In this document: piece by piece, positions 1-9,746 of the stretch
Layout: every line of letters begins with the position of its first letter
Numbering within the stretch: position 1 is the stretch's first letter
NCBI RefSeq assembly: GCF_011040495.1
Contig: NZ_CP049037.1
Coordinates: 1,736,001 to 1,800,000, forward strand
Direction: 5' to 3'
DNA: 64,000 bases
Origin: Pseudohalocynthiibacter aestuariivivens
GTDB lineage: Bacteria; Pseudomonadota; Alphaproteobacteria; Rhodobacterales; Rhodobacteraceae
Position numbers and translations under genes: made by a program
Notes under the pieces: model-generated
What the model was told of the DNA's origin: nothing
What the model saw: the letters and a program-made list of their open reading frames with translations, nothing else
Database searches by the model: none

Positions 1-2085
1 CTTGATCAGTGGACCCACCCCGGTTTCTGCCGGGCTGCGCTCGGTCGTGAATTCCGTGCCCCACCCACGATAGCCTTTCTCCAGCCGCATGGCATTGATG
101 GCATAGGCCCCAAACAGGCCCAGCCCATAGGCTTTGCCCGCCTGCTCCAAGGCAAGAAACAACGCGCGCATCTGATCTGCCGCGACATGCAACTCCCAGC
201 CCAACTCTCCGACATAGGACACGCGCATCGCACGCACGGAAATACCCGACACAGTGATCTGGCTGACGCTCAACCATTTGCCTAGCCCGTCTTGGGACAA
301 ATCCTCCAGCAAGGCGCGGGCATTGGGCCCCATCAAGCCCAGCACACCATAGCTCTCTGTGACCCGAGTGATCGTCACGTCGAACCCATCGGCCCGCGCG
401 CGTAGAATATCGTAATCGCGTTCCTCGGCGGCGGCAGCGCTGGTCAGATAAAATTGCGTTTCGCCAATCGCGGCCACCGTGAATTCGGATTCTGTACCGC
501 CTGCGGGGCTCAACACATGGGTCAGACCAATGCGCCCCGGTTTTGGTGCGCGGTTGGCTCCGATACTGTCCAGAAAGGCGCGTGCATCCGGCCCGGTCAC
601 CTCGAACTTGGAAAAGACCGACATATCGGCCAACCCTACGGCGCTCGTGACGCATTCACATTCTTGTGCCACCGGCTGAAACCAGTTGGTCCGGCGAAAG
701 CTGGGGATCGCCTCGTCGCCGCGCTTGTTTGAGAACCAGTTGGGCCGTTCCCAACCATACGCGACCCCCATCACCGCACCGCGTTCAACTAGCAGGTCAT
801 GAATGGGTGACAGGCGTTTGTCACGCGCGGCGGGGCGTTCTTCGTACGGATAATGCACACCGAATTGCAAACCGAAACATTCGATGGCCTTCTTAACCCG
901 GTAATCGCGATCAACCCAGCTACCAAAGCGGCGACTGTCCACCGCGAGCGCATCCATCGGCGGCGCGCCGTAGGTCATCCAATGGGCCAGAAACCAGCCC
1001 GCGCCACCGCCCTCCATCACGCCCATAGAAGAGCCGGTCAGCAACCACGCATTCGCCAGCCCATGCGCCGGGCCGATCAGCGGATTGGCGTCAGGGGTAA
1101 ACGTGATCGGGCCATTGACGACTGATTTGACGCCACCAGTCGCCAACGCCGGAATGCGCGTCATTGCCGCCAAGATTATATCTTCCACACGATCCAGATC
1201 GGGCGGCATCAGGTCGGCACCAAAATCCGGCGGGCAGCCGTCAATCGACCACGCCTCGGCGTTTTTCTCATACGGCCCAAGGATCAGCCCATCTCGCTCC
1301 TGACGGACATACCAGCTTTCTTCGGGGTCGCGGATCATCGGCAGTTCGGGCTGGCCTTGCGCAATCCGGTCTGACACAGCTTGCACCGTATCCGTCACCA
1401 GATATTGATGCAGCATCGGCACTGACGGAATATTAAGCCCCATCATGTGACCGATTTCCCAGCCCCACGTACCTGCTGCATTGACGATATGCCGGGCGTG
1501 AATGGTGGTCTTTTCGGTTTCAACGACCCAAATGCCGTCCTCACGCCGGATCGACGTCACAGGGTTATACCGCAGAATCGTCGCACCGTTCTTGCGGGCA
1601 ACCTGCGCCATTGCGTTGGTCGCCAGGCTTGGGTCCACGTGGCCGTCATCCGGTTCGAAAATACCCCCCAAGAGGCCGTCAGTACGGGCCAGCGGATGCA
1701 GGCGCTCAACATCATCCGGCGTCAGCATCTGCAGGTCATATCCAGTGAAACGGCTCAGCCCGGCCACATGGGCGAATTCATCCATCCGATCGGGATTGCT
1801 GGTGATCCGCATCGCGCCCGACGGATGAAAACCACAGGTTCCGCCGGTTTCCTCGGGCAGAATATCGCGGTAGAGCCGCACAGAGGTCGCGCGCAACTCC
1901 TGAATAGTGGGGTTATGCGCGAAATGCGTGCATAACCCAGCCGCATGCCATGTAGATCCATGTGTCAGATCGTTCTTTTCGGTCAGCACCACATCCGACC
2001 ATCCGGCCTTGACCAGATGGTACATAAGCGACACGCCCATCGCGCCGCCGCCTATGATCAATACCTGTGCGTTGGTCGCGCTCAT
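1..2085 (-). CDS. FAD-dependent oxidoreductase with GcvT-type C-terminal domain (partial)
   Basis: This is the N-terminal 695 codons of a dimethylglycine/sarcosine-dehydrogenase-like flavoprotein; the frame is open to base 1, so the C-terminus lies outside the window. Translating the minus strand gives a start reading MSATNAQVLIIGGGAMGVSL, with the GxGxxG-type dinucleotide fold at the extreme N-terminus. A STWHAAG motif around residue 45 is where relatives attach FAD to a histidine. The second half reads as the start of an aminomethyltransferase (folate-binding) fold. Relatives oxidatively remove N-methyl groups and pass the one-carbon unit to tetrahydrofolate. The ATG overlaps the TGA of the upstream paralogue (ATGA, 2082-2085), so the two are probably translationally coupled. 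Relatives are about 800 residues, so roughly 110 are missing. The substrate is not readable. Confidence 0.9.
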   Translation of the reverse strand, partial: MSATNAQVLIIGGGAMGVSLMYHLVKAGWSDVVLTEKNDLTHGSTWHAAGLCTHFAHNPTIQELRATSVRLYRDILPEETGGTCGFHPSGAMRITSNPDRMDEFAHVAGLSRFTGYDLQMLTPDDVERLHPLARTDGLLGGIFEPDDGHVDPSLATNAMAQVARKNGATILRYNPVTSIRREDGIWVVETEKTTIHARHIVNAAGTWGWEIGHMMGLNIPSVPMLHQYLVTDTVQAVSDRIAQGQPELPMIRDPEESWYVRQERDGLILGPYEKNAEAWSIDGCPPDFGADLMPPDLDRVEDIILAAMTRIPALATGGVKSVVNGPITFTPDANPLIGPAHGLANAWLLTGSSMGVMEGGGAGWFLAHWMTYGAPPMDALAVDSRRFGSWVDRDYRVKKAIECFGLQFGVHYPYEERPAARDKRLSPIHDLLVERGAVMGVAYGWERPNWFSNKRGDEAIPSFRRTNWFQPVAQECECVTSAVGLADMSVFSKFEVTGPDARAFLDSIGANRAPKPGRIGLTHVLSPAGGTESEFTVAAIGETQFYLTSAAAAEERDYDILRARADGFDVTITRVTESYGVLGLMGPNARALLEDLSQDGLGKWLSVSQITVSGISVRAMRVSYVGELGWELHVAADQMRALFLALEQAGKAYGLGLFGAYAINAMRLEKGYRGWGTEFTTERSPAETGVGPLIK

Positions 2086-4469
2086 CCGCGCATCCTTTCC
2101 CCTGTCGGATCAAAGGGCGGGCGCATCAGCAGATTGGCCGGATGGCGCTGCCCCGCAATTTCGATTTCAAAATGCCGTGTCTGGCTCTCGGTCAGCTTCT
2201 CGCCGGGTGCGATGTCAATCATCGCCAGCGCCAGCGTCCGTCCGGTACGCGCCCCCCGCGCGCCACTTGTTGTCAGACCAACGATACGGCCCTTTTCCCA
2301 AACCGGCTCGTCATGCAAAACAAGAGGATGCGTTGGCAGATCGAACATCACTTGGCGGCGCATCAACCCATGCGCTTTCTGCGCCAGCAGTGCCTCTTTG
2401 CCGATAAAGGACTTGGTCCAGTCAATCGTGAATCCCAGCCCGGCCTCAAGCGGTGTAATATCCGTGCTCAGATCATGGCCCCAATGTTTAAAGCCCTTTT
2501 CGATGCGGCACCCATCCAGCGCATAAAATCCTAACGGGCGTGCCCCATTGCCATAAAGCGCGTCAAAAACCGGGCCGCCCTGATCCGCGCTGATATACAG
2601 CTCCCAACCCAGTTCACCGACAAAACTGACACGCAAAGCCGTCATTGCGACGCCGGCCACGGTCACGTCCTTCCGGGTGGAAAACGGGAAGTTGTGCCAA
2701 TCGTCCTCTGACAGCGCAGCCAGAGCTGCTCGCGCTCCCGCGCCCATGACGCCGATCACAACTTCGTCCTCGGTGCGATCTGTCACGCTGACATTCAACC
2801 CGGCACTGTGACGGCGAAGCCAAGCAAGGTCTTTTTGCCGAAGTGCCGCTGCCGAAGTCATGCGAAATCGGGCCTCGGTGATCCGGGCGATGGTGACATC
2901 CGCCTCGATCCCACCCTTGGCGTTCAGCAGCGGCGTGTAGACAGCACAACCGTTTTCCACATCCACGTTGGCGCAAGCGAGCGATTGCAACAGCGACAGC
3001 GCATCGGGCCCCTCGATCTCGTATTTGCCAAAGGGCGACAGGTCGACCAGCGCCGCGCCGTCGCTCATTTGGGCTGCCTCACGCCGGATGATCGGATACC
3101 AAGGTTGATCGCCCACCGAATAGGGTAAACCCATTTCAGCCTCGTCTTGAGCGTACCACAACCCCCGTTCCCACCCCGCGGTCAGGCCAAACTGGGCACC
3201 AGCGACACGCCAATGATCATGCAGCGCCGATTTGCGCAGCCCCCTGCCCGCCTTGGGCTGCTTAAACGGCCAATGCAGGCTAAAGGAATCGGCAACCGCC
3301 TCTTTCATGCGACTCTCGATATGGGACGCGGCAGCCGTCAATGGATCAACCCGTGCCACATCCACCTCCCACAGGTCGACCGGCGCTGTGTCATTCACCA
3401 TCCAGTCAGACAGAACATCGCCAATTCCCGCAGACGACATGACCCCGACAGAGTTCATCCCCGCAGCCACAAACAACCCATCCACATTTGGCGTCTGTCC
3501 AATATAGGGACGGGTGTCGTTGGTAAAACTCTCTGGCCCGTTCATAAAATGCTGAATGCCGGTGTCGACCAGCGCCGGGATCAAATCCAGCGCACCTTCC
3601 ATGAAAGGCAGGAACTGATCCCAATCTTCGGGCATTTCCAAAAAGGGGCGATCACCTTCGGGACCAAAGGCATCCCACACTTTCGCATCCGGTTCGAACC
3701 CGCCAATCACCAGTTTCCCCGCGTCGCCCTTCACATAAAAACCTCGGTCCAGATCCCGCAACACAGGATAGGGCGCAGGCAGATCAGACATGGGTTCGGT
3801 AACGACATACATATGCTCGACCGCCTGAAGAGGCAGCGCGACACCGGCAGCATCAGCCAGCTTTTTGGACCACGCACCGGCACATAGCGCCACGCTGTCG
3901 GCCAGCATCTCGGTGCCGTCCTCCAGTGTTACGCCCTTGGCAGTGCCGTTTTCGATCAACAGGTTCGCAACCCGTACCTCTTCACGGATCACGGCGCCTT
4001 TCGCACGCGCCGCCTTGGCATAAGCCATACACAGGTCAACCGGATTGACATTGGCATCTTGCTCGACCCGCAGCGCACCTACCAACCCGTCGGTGTTCAT
4101 AGACGGCAGCCCGATGTCATCAGGCGCAATTATGCTGGCGCCCAGCCCAAAATGACGGCCCAGTGCGGCGATCCGGTGCAGTTCGTCCATCCGCGCATCC
4201 TCGCGCGCCAGCCAATATCCTCCGGTCTGGCGATAGCCGGTCGACAGCCCGGTTTCCTCTTCCAGCTTTGGAAAAAGCTCGCCCGCATACATGGCAAGCT
4301 TTGTCATATTCGCAGAGGCGCGCAGCGGACCAACAATGCCCGCCGCATGCCAACTGGTGCCGCTGGTCAATTGGTTGCGTTCCAACAGCGTGACATGTGC
4401 CCGCCCGGCCAGATGATAGGCCAGTGACAGACCAATCGCGCCGCCGCCGATAATGATGATATTCTTCAT
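2082..4469 (-). CDS. FAD-dependent oxidoreductase, dimethylglycine/sarcosine dehydrogenase-like
   Basis: A 795-residue paralogue of the downstream gene. Residues 1-370 are a DAO-type FAD domain: KNIIIIGGGAIGLSLAYHL at the N-terminus, the TSWHAAG motif expected to hold FAD covalently near residue 45, and a second FAD contact around GLFVAAGMNSVGVM. Residues about 400-790 are a GcvT-like folate domain (FGKYEIEGPDALSLL, SFVGELGWELY, EAGLGF). The family oxidises N-methyl amino acids such as dimethylglycine or sarcosine in the cytoplasm. The ATG at 4469 is chosen over a GTG at 4481 because relatives start right before the nucleotide-binding strand. Its stop overlaps the start of the next flavoprotein. 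A divergently placed pair of regulators and an MttB gene support a methylated-amine role; the exact substrate is unknown. Confidence 0.9.
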   Translation of the reverse strand: MKNIIIIGGGAIGLSLAYHLAGRAHVTLLERNQLTSGTSWHAAGIVGPLRASANMTKLAMYAGELFPKLEEETGLSTGYRQTGGYWLAREDARMDELHRIAALGRHFGLGASIIAPDDIGLPSMNTDGLVGALRVEQDANVNPVDLCMAYAKAARAKGAVIREEVRVANLLIENGTAKGVTLEDGTEMLADSVALCAGAWSKKLADAAGVALPLQAVEHMYVVTEPMSDLPAPYPVLRDLDRGFYVKGDAGKLVIGGFEPDAKVWDAFGPEGDRPFLEMPEDWDQFLPFMEGALDLIPALVDTGIQHFMNGPESFTNDTRPYIGQTPNVDGLFVAAGMNSVGVMSSAGIGDVLSDWMVNDTAPVDLWEVDVARVDPLTAAASHIESRMKEAVADSFSLHWPFKQPKAGRGLRKSALHDHWRVAGAQFGLTAGWERGLWYAQDEAEMGLPYSVGDQPWYPIIRREAAQMSDGAALVDLSPFGKYEIEGPDALSLLQSLACANVDVENGCAVYTPLLNAKGGIEADVTIARITEARFRMTSAAALRQKDLAWLRRHSAGLNVSVTDRTEDEVVIGVMGAGARAALAALSEDDWHNFPFSTRKDVTVAGVAMTALRVSFVGELGWELYISADQGGPVFDALYGNGARPLGFYALDGCRIEKGFKHWGHDLSTDITPLEAGLGFTIDWTKSFIGKEALLAQKAHGLMRRQVMFDLPTHPLVLHDEPVWEKGRIVGLTTSGARGARTGRTLALAMIDIAPGEKLTESQTRHFEIEIAGQRHPANLLMRPPFDPTGERMRG

Positions 4470-4568
4470 ACGTCCATGCACTCCATCAGGGCATTTGCTG
4501 TGGGCGAGTTGGCAGGCACAAGCTGTATCCAGAGCCGTAAGAAACTCTGCTGCTGTTCAGTAGGGCGG

Positions 4569-5606
4569 CTAATGGTCATCATGCCCTACCGGGGTGCCAA
4601 GACACGTTTTGCGCAACCGATACGGGCTGCGACCATAGCGTTGTGAAAACGATTTCGAGAAATGCGAAGTCGACTCGAACCCGTTGGCCAAAGCGATTTC
4701 AATGACAGGCATTGCAGTCTGTTCGATCTGCGCCTTGGCCCGGTCAAGGCGGCGATTCTTGTAATAGCGCCCCGGCGGCAGGCCATAGTATTTACTAAAT
4801 TCACGTTCCAATTGGCGCACGCTGTAGCCCGCCGCACGGGCAAGATCCGAAATCGGGACCGGGCTCTCAAGGTTCTCCTCGATCAGACCAATCGCAGCGG
4901 CCAGCCCTTTGTGTTTTGCACGGATACGCTGATTGATATGGCGACGCTGCGGGGCGTCTTCATACCTGATTTCCCCCTTGATCATCCTGTCGGACACCTC
5001 GCCAGCCAGAAACCAGCCATGCTGCTTGGCGATCAAATGCAAGAGCAGGTCATAGGTCCCCAAAAAGCCTGCCGAAGTGATATAACGGCCCGAGCGGTGA
5101 AACAGTTTACGGTTAGCCGGTACAGCGTAATCCTGAGCGGGGTGGTTAAAGTTCCAGTGCGCGCTGACATCAGTCTCTTCCAACACCCGAAGCCGCACCA
5201 ACAGGTCCACCACGCTGGAAAGCGCGATAATGTGGCGAGAAAACTGCTGATATGTCCGCAGTAATCGCCGCAGCGTTTCCATCGTATCCCCGGCGACGAC
5301 GCAGCCTGGTATGATGATGTAATCCGCGCGCGCCTTTAGCATTCCGATGTCTTCGGCGCTCACGCCGAGGCCCGACGAAGACGTCATGCACCCGCCGACC
5401 GGGGACACAACATGCGTTTCAAAGATGGCGCGGCCCGCGCATTCATTCGCGGTGGCAAAAATATCCAGACAGGCGGATAGCTCGGTCAGATGAAATTCCG
5501 GTAACAGCGCGATCAGCACGGTTTGCGCGGCTGTCTCGGACGTTTCACATCGGGACGGCTGGATCTGGTTGCCGTGATCCGGCCTGTGTCGGACTTGCAT
5601 GTTCAT
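4569..5606 (-). CDS. GlxA/GbdR-like AraC-family regulator
   Basis: A 345-residue transcription regulator with an N-terminal DJ-1/PfpI (class I amidotransferase-like) domain (about 30-210) and a C-terminal AraC helix-turn-helix pair (about 235-335; ISDLARAAGYSVRQLEREFS and IEIALANGFESTSHFSKSFS). Known members of this architecture, such as GbdR, CdhR and ArgR, sense betaine, dimethylglycine, carnitine or arginine and activate their catabolic operons. It lies about 100 bases upstream of, and in the same direction as, the two flavoprotein genes, so it may control them. The ATG at 5606 is preceded by AAGGTGAG at good spacing; another ATG lies two codons in. That it senses a methylated amine is inferred from family and neighbours. 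Confidence 0.9.
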   Translation of the reverse strand: MNMQVRHRPDHGNQIQPSRCETSETAAQTVLIALLPEFHLTELSACLDIFATANECAGRAIFETHVVSPVGGCMTSSSGLGVSAEDIGMLKARADYIIIPGCVVAGDTMETLRRLLRTYQQFSRHIIALSSVVDLLVRLRVLEETDVSAHWNFNHPAQDYAVPANRKLFHRSGRYITSAGFLGTYDLLLHLIAKQHGWFLAGEVSDRMIKGEIRYEDAPQRRHINQRIRAKHKGLAAAIGLIEENLESPVPISDLARAAGYSVRQLEREFSKYYGLPPGRYYKNRRLDRAKAQIEQTAMPVIEIALANGFESTSHFSKSFSQRYGRSPYRLRKTCLGTPVGHDDH

Positions 5607-5724
5607 CTGACGCTCACCTTCTGCTGCGGCCCGCAGTCGGGCTGTTCGTGAAAATCATCCGGAGGATTGACTGACAGAAGGATTCGATCAAGAAATCAGA
5701 GCTGTAATTAGAAACACTTATTAG

Positions 5725-6702
5725 ATGCAGTGCAAAATGAAGAGAAAGCAGTCAGAAAAGGACGTTAACCTGATCCGCGCATTCGAGGTTTTCATGGCCG
5801 TGTCCGATTCACGGCACGTTACCGCTGCGGCTGCCAGCCTCGGGATGACGCAATCGGCGGTGTCGCAACAACTGAAAAAGCTGGAATGGGCACTGCACGC
5901 GCCCCTGTTCAACCGGACCCAACGACCCATTGAACTGACCCATTCCGGTGACGTATTGCGGCGTAGGGCGTTACGCATTCTTAACGAAGTCGAGGAATTG
6001 CGCGCTGAATTGCGTCATATCCAGTCCAGCTCGATCCCGATCCTGAGGATTGCATTGCTGGCTTCGGTCGCCACCACGCTAACCCCCGGATTGCTGGATG
6101 TTGTGCGCAAGGATATGAAAATTCCTGAACTCAGCCTTTCCGCAGGTATATCAACCGACCACCAGATTGCCTTGAACGCCCGGAACGTTGATATCGCAAT
6201 CACCTCTGACCCGCAGTTTGACGTGACAGATTATGACTGCATCCCCATCATTGAAGAACCTTTTTACCTAGTTTTGCCAAAGAGTTACGATGGACCCGCC
6301 GATGATATCGTCGAAGTTTCCAAGCGGCTTTCATTGGTTCGGTTCGGCTCCGATGCGCCGGTCGGGCGCCGTACAGATCAACATCTTCAGAGGTGCCGTC
6401 TGGATCTACCGCGCCTGATGGAAGCAGACCGCGCGTCAATGGTCGTGGCGGGTGTGGCGACGGGGAAATGCTTTGCCATCCTCACCCCGACCCTACTGAT
6501 CGACGCTGTGGCCGAGGGCATGAACTTGCGGATTGAGCCATTGCCGTTTGCCGGGTTTAAACGGTCGGTCGTTGCAATTTCACGCACAGGTCAATTGGAC
6601 GATATCCCCGCCAGCATCGCAAAAGAGAGCGGACATCTCCTGCGGCAAAGCTTTGAACGTTTGATGCCGGACGTGGCCGACGACATAATATATTTCGTCT
6701 AA
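5725..6702 (+). CDS. LysR-family transcription regulator
   Basis: A 325-residue LysR-type regulator. The N-terminal winged helix-turn-helix (about 14-75) contains HVTAAAASLGMTQSAVSQQL, the usual LysR signature, followed by a linker helix and a periplasmic-binding-like effector domain (about 105-310). It is divergent from the GlxA-like regulator, with a 118-base AT-rich gap shared between them, and lies 100 bases upstream of the MttB-family gene, which it may regulate. The ATG at 5725 is used; a second in-frame ATG at 5737 is possible. The effector is unknown. Confidence 0.9.
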   Translation: MQCKMKRKQSEKDVNLIRAFEVFMAVSDSRHVTAAAASLGMTQSAVSQQLKKLEWALHAPLFNRTQRPIELTHSGDVLRRRALRILNEVEELRAELRHIQSSSIPILRIALLASVATTLTPGLLDVVRKDMKIPELSLSAGISTDHQIALNARNVDIAITSDPQFDVTDYDCIPIIEEPFYLVLPKSYDGPADDIVEVSKRLSLVRFGSDAPVGRRTDQHLQRCRLDLPRLMEADRASMVVAGVATGKCFAILTPTLLIDAVAEGMNLRIEPLPFAGFKRSVVAISRTGQLDDIPASIAKESGHLLRQSFERLMPDVADDIIYFV

Positions 6703-6802
6703 TTCACATTATTAATATTTGTAATGGCAGCGAGTTTTGCTGTGCCTGCGGGCTATTCCTTGCGATGTCTTGACCTGAACAAGACCATAAGGGAGGGCCG
6801 AC

Positions 6803-8338
6803 ATGGCTCAAATTACGTCCCGACGATCAGGCGGCAGACGCGAGAGGATGGCAGCCCGAACAGCCCGCCAGAGCATTGCAGCCCCGTATACCATGCGCCA
6901 GATCGGGCCGGTCAGCCTGATCAACGAAGAATCCGTAGCGATCATCGAGCGAAATGCAGATCGCATTCTGGACAAGATCGGCATGGATTTTCGCGGCGAC
7001 CCTGAAACGCTGGAACTCTTTCGCAAACATGGCGCGCGCGTCGATGGCGAGCGGGTTCGGTTCGACCCCGGCTGGTGCCGCGACAAGATCAAGACCGCGC
7101 CCCCTGTCTTTACCCAAAACGCTCGCAACCGGGCACGGTCGATCCAGATCGGTGGCGATGCGCAGGTTTTTGCCCCAAGCTTTGGAAGCCCGTTCGTGCA
7201 TGACATGGAAAATGGCCGCCGTTATGCAACGCTCGAGGATTTCAAAAACATCACCAAGCTGCATCACCAACTTGGCGCCGTTAATCATTCCGGCGGCGTC
7301 GTGGTCGAGCCGGTAGATCTCCCAGTGCCTTTGCGTCACCTGCACATGGCCCACACGCACCTGACCATGAATGACAAACCTTTCATGGGGGCGGTGACCG
7401 CTCCCGAACGTGCCCGCGACACCATCGAAATGTGCAAGATCGCGATGGGGGAGGATTTTGTCAAAAACAACTGCGTGCTTTATTCTGTGGTCAACACAAA
7501 CGCCCCGCTGGTGATGGACGAGACCATGCTTTGGGCGCTCAAGGAATACGCCAGAGCCGGGCAATGTACGGTCGTATCGCCCTTCGTGCTGGGCGGCGCA
7601 ATGTCGCCTGTTTCGATTGCCGCCACGCTTGCGCAAGTGCTGGCAGAGGTCATGGCGTCAGTTGCATTGATCCAACTGATCCGACCCGGCGCACCGGCCG
7701 TTTTCGGCACTTTCTTCTCGCCTATCAGTCTCAAGTCTGGTGCGCCCACCTTTGGCACGCCCGAAGGCACACAGTTCCAGATGTGTGCCAAGACATTGGC
7801 AGACAGGCTCGGGTTGCCCTTCCACTCGGTCGGCAGCCTGACCTCGTCCAAGGTCCCCGACGCGCAGGCAGGTTACGAAAGTCAGGCGCAGCTGATGGGG
7901 GCGACGATGGCGGGGGTAAATTTTATCATCCACGCCACCGGCTGCCTCGAAGGACTGCTGACCACAGGCTATGAAAAGATCGTCATGGACGCCGACCGCT
8001 GCGCCGCCATGCAGCGTTTCACTCAGGGTATCGACTTTAGCGAAGCCGCGCAGGCGATGGATGCCTTCTTTGAGATCGGGCCGGGCGGTCATTTTCTGGG
8101 GGCACAACACACCCACGACAACTTTGAGACCGCGTTTTGGATGGGCAACATGTCCCATGATGGCACGTTTGAGCAATGGACAGCCGAAGGCGGGCTCTGG
8201 CAGCACCAACGCGCAACAGACCGCGTGAAGCAACTACTGGATGACTATGAACCGCCGGAAATGGATCTCGCCATCCGCGAAGCGCTGGATGAATTCATAA
8301 TCCGGCGGAGCCGTGAAATCGAAGGAGAAAAAACATGA
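6803..8338 (+). CDS. trimethylamine methyltransferase (MttB) family protein
   Basis: A 511-residue MttB-superfamily protein. Founding members move a methyl group from trimethylamine to a corrinoid protein using pyrrolysine. This one has no in-frame amber codon, so it belongs to the non-pyrrolysine branch, whose characterised members demethylate quaternary amines such as glycine betaine, proline betaine or carnitine. The C-terminal half has the expected glycine-rich barrel segments (MAGVNFIIHATGCLEGLLTT, EIGPGGHFLGAQHTHDNF). GGAGGG precedes the ATG at 6803. Its last codons overlap the start of the class III aminotransferase (ATGA at 8335-8338), implying coupled translation. No corrinoid protein (MttC) gene is in the window, so its partner must be elsewhere or absent. 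The substrate is unknown. Confidence 0.9.
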   Translation: MAQITSRRSGGRRERMAARTARQSIAAPYTMRQIGPVSLINEESVAIIERNADRILDKIGMDFRGDPETLELFRKHGARVDGERVRFDPGWCRDKIKTAPPVFTQNARNRARSIQIGGDAQVFAPSFGSPFVHDMENGRRYATLEDFKNITKLHHQLGAVNHSGGVVVEPVDLPVPLRHLHMAHTHLTMNDKPFMGAVTAPERARDTIEMCKIAMGEDFVKNNCVLYSVVNTNAPLVMDETMLWALKEYARAGQCTVVSPFVLGGAMSPVSIAATLAQVLAEVMASVALIQLIRPGAPAVFGTFFSPISLKSGAPTFGTPEGTQFQMCAKTLADRLGLPFHSVGSLTSSKVPDAQAGYESQAQLMGATMAGVNFIIHATGCLEGLLTTGYEKIVMDADRCAAMQRFTQGIDFSEAAQAMDAFFEIGPGGHFLGAQHTHDNFETAFWMGNMSHDGTFEQWTAEGGLWQHQRATDRVKQLLDDYEPPEMDLAIREALDEFIIRRSREIEGEKT

Positions 8339-9654
8339 CCATCACCACCGACTGGACTTTGGAAAAAACCGCCCAGCGGCGCGATAATTACTATGCCGCA
8401 AGCCAGAAAAAATTCGTCCCCTTTAAGGACCCGATGGTCTTTCGCAAAGGCTCGATGCAATATCTGTGGGACGTCGATGACCGAAAATACATCGACTTGC
8501 TAGGTATGAATGTCTGTATCTCTGTGGGCCACAGCCACCCAAAAGTCGTGGCCGCCGCGATGGAACAGGCGCAGCAACTGACCCATTGCACCACCATGTT
8601 CTATCACCCGGTGCCCGCACATTTCGCCGAGGAACTGGCCGCAACCATGCCCAACCCCAATGGCGATATCGAATGGGTGGTGCATTTCACCAATTCCGGC
8701 TCCGAGGCGGTGGACCTCGCCATGACCATTGCGCGCGGCTACACCGGCAACCTTGACCTGCTGGCCCTGCGATCCGCCTATCATGGACCCACAGCAGCAG
8801 CACAGTCCATCACCGGGATCTCTGGGTGGCGTCATCCCGGCATGCCCGGCAACGTGGCCTTCGTCGCCGACCCAAACCAATATCGCGGCATCTTTGGCCA
8901 GAACGCCGGCGCACAGCCCTATCTGGACGAGATCGAGCGCACCATCCACACCGCCACCACCGGGCAGGTGGCCGGCATCTTTATCGAAAGCGTGCAGGGG
9001 TACGGCGGCATCATCGAGATGCCCAAAGGCTACATGACCGGCGCGGCTGAACGGGTGCGCGCAAAGGGCGGGCTGCTGATCGCTGACGAGGTGCAGGCAG
9101 GCTTTGGCAGAACCGGCGACAATATGTGGGGCTTCGAGGCGGATGGCGTCATCCCCGATATCGTGGTGATGGCCAAGGGCATTGGCAACGGCTTTCCTCT
9201 TGCCGCTGTGGTCACCCGCAAAGAAATTGCCGCGCCGATGGCCGACAAATTCATGTTCCATACTTATGGCGCGAACCCCACGGCCTGCGCCGCTGGCCGG
9301 GCTGTGCTTCAGGTCATCAAGGAAGACAAGGTTCAGGAGAATGCCCGCGTCGTTGGCAAGGCTCTGCTAGAGCGCCTGCACGCTCTAAAGAAAAAACATA
9401 CCGCCATCGGCGATGTGCGTGGGCGCGGTCTGATGCTGGCGATCGAGATGGTGAAGGATCATAAAACCAAAGAGCCCGACCCACAGACCACGTCAGCCGT
9501 TTTCGAGCAAAGCCGCCAGAGCGGACTGATCCTGTCGAAATCCGGGGCCTATCAATCCTGCCTGCGGATGGTGCCGCCGATGTGCCTGTCACTTGAGGAC
9601 GTGGATCAGGTAGCCGACGGGCTGGATCGGGCCTTTAGCAACATTAACAACTGA
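8335..9654 (+). CDS. class III PLP-dependent aminotransferase
   Basis: A 439-residue fold-type I aminotransferase. Visible features are the SGSEAVDLAM cofactor-binding loop (about residue 122), LLIADEVQAGFGRTG (the aspartate that contacts the PLP ring nitrogen), and VVMAKGIGNGFPLAAV with the expected Schiff-base lysine. It most resembles the alanine-glyoxylate aminotransferase 2 group within the class, which moves amino groups from omega- or beta-amino acids to pyruvate or glyoxylate. GAAGGAG precedes the ATG, which overlaps the stop of the MttB-family gene. This suggests that deamination follows demethylation in one pathway (inference). Specificity within class III cannot be read reliably from sequence. 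Confidence 0.92.
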   Translation: MTITTDWTLEKTAQRRDNYYAASQKKFVPFKDPMVFRKGSMQYLWDVDDRKYIDLLGMNVCISVGHSHPKVVAAAMEQAQQLTHCTTMFYHPVPAHFAEELAATMPNPNGDIEWVVHFTNSGSEAVDLAMTIARGYTGNLDLLALRSAYHGPTAAAQSITGISGWRHPGMPGNVAFVADPNQYRGIFGQNAGAQPYLDEIERTIHTATTGQVAGIFIESVQGYGGIIEMPKGYMTGAAERVRAKGGLLIADEVQAGFGRTGDNMWGFEADGVIPDIVVMAKGIGNGFPLAAVVTRKEIAAPMADKFMFHTYGANPTACAAGRAVLQVIKEDKVQENARVVGKALLERLHALKKKHTAIGDVRGRGLMLAIEMVKDHKTKEPDPQTTSAVFEQSRQSGLILSKSGAYQSCLRMVPPMCLSLEDVDQVADGLDRAFSNINN

Positions 9655-9676
9655 ACCACCGGGGCTTGATCCCTTG

Positions 9677-9710
9677 GGTTAGGACGGCGGGATAACGCGC
9701 CGTCCTAACC
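9677..9710. terminator. Hairpin between convergent genes
   Basis: A perfect 13-bp stem (9677-9689 pairing with 9698-9710) with an eight-base loop lies between the stops of the aminotransferase and of the convergent SDR gene. There is no long T run on either side, so bidirectional termination is inferred from position and stem strength only. Confidence 0.6.
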
Positions 9711-9746
9711 GCTCGAACGACAGATGTTCGACGCCACAAAAGCATC

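Noticed and set aside
3147-3887. Plus-strand open frame antisense to the second flavoprotein
   Set aside because: Shadow of a well-supported gene; no ribosome-binding site or family similarity.
6803-8338. Possible pyrrolysine codon in the MttB-family gene
   Set aside because: The reading frame runs through the whole domain without an amber codon, so it belongs to the non-pyrrolysine branch.
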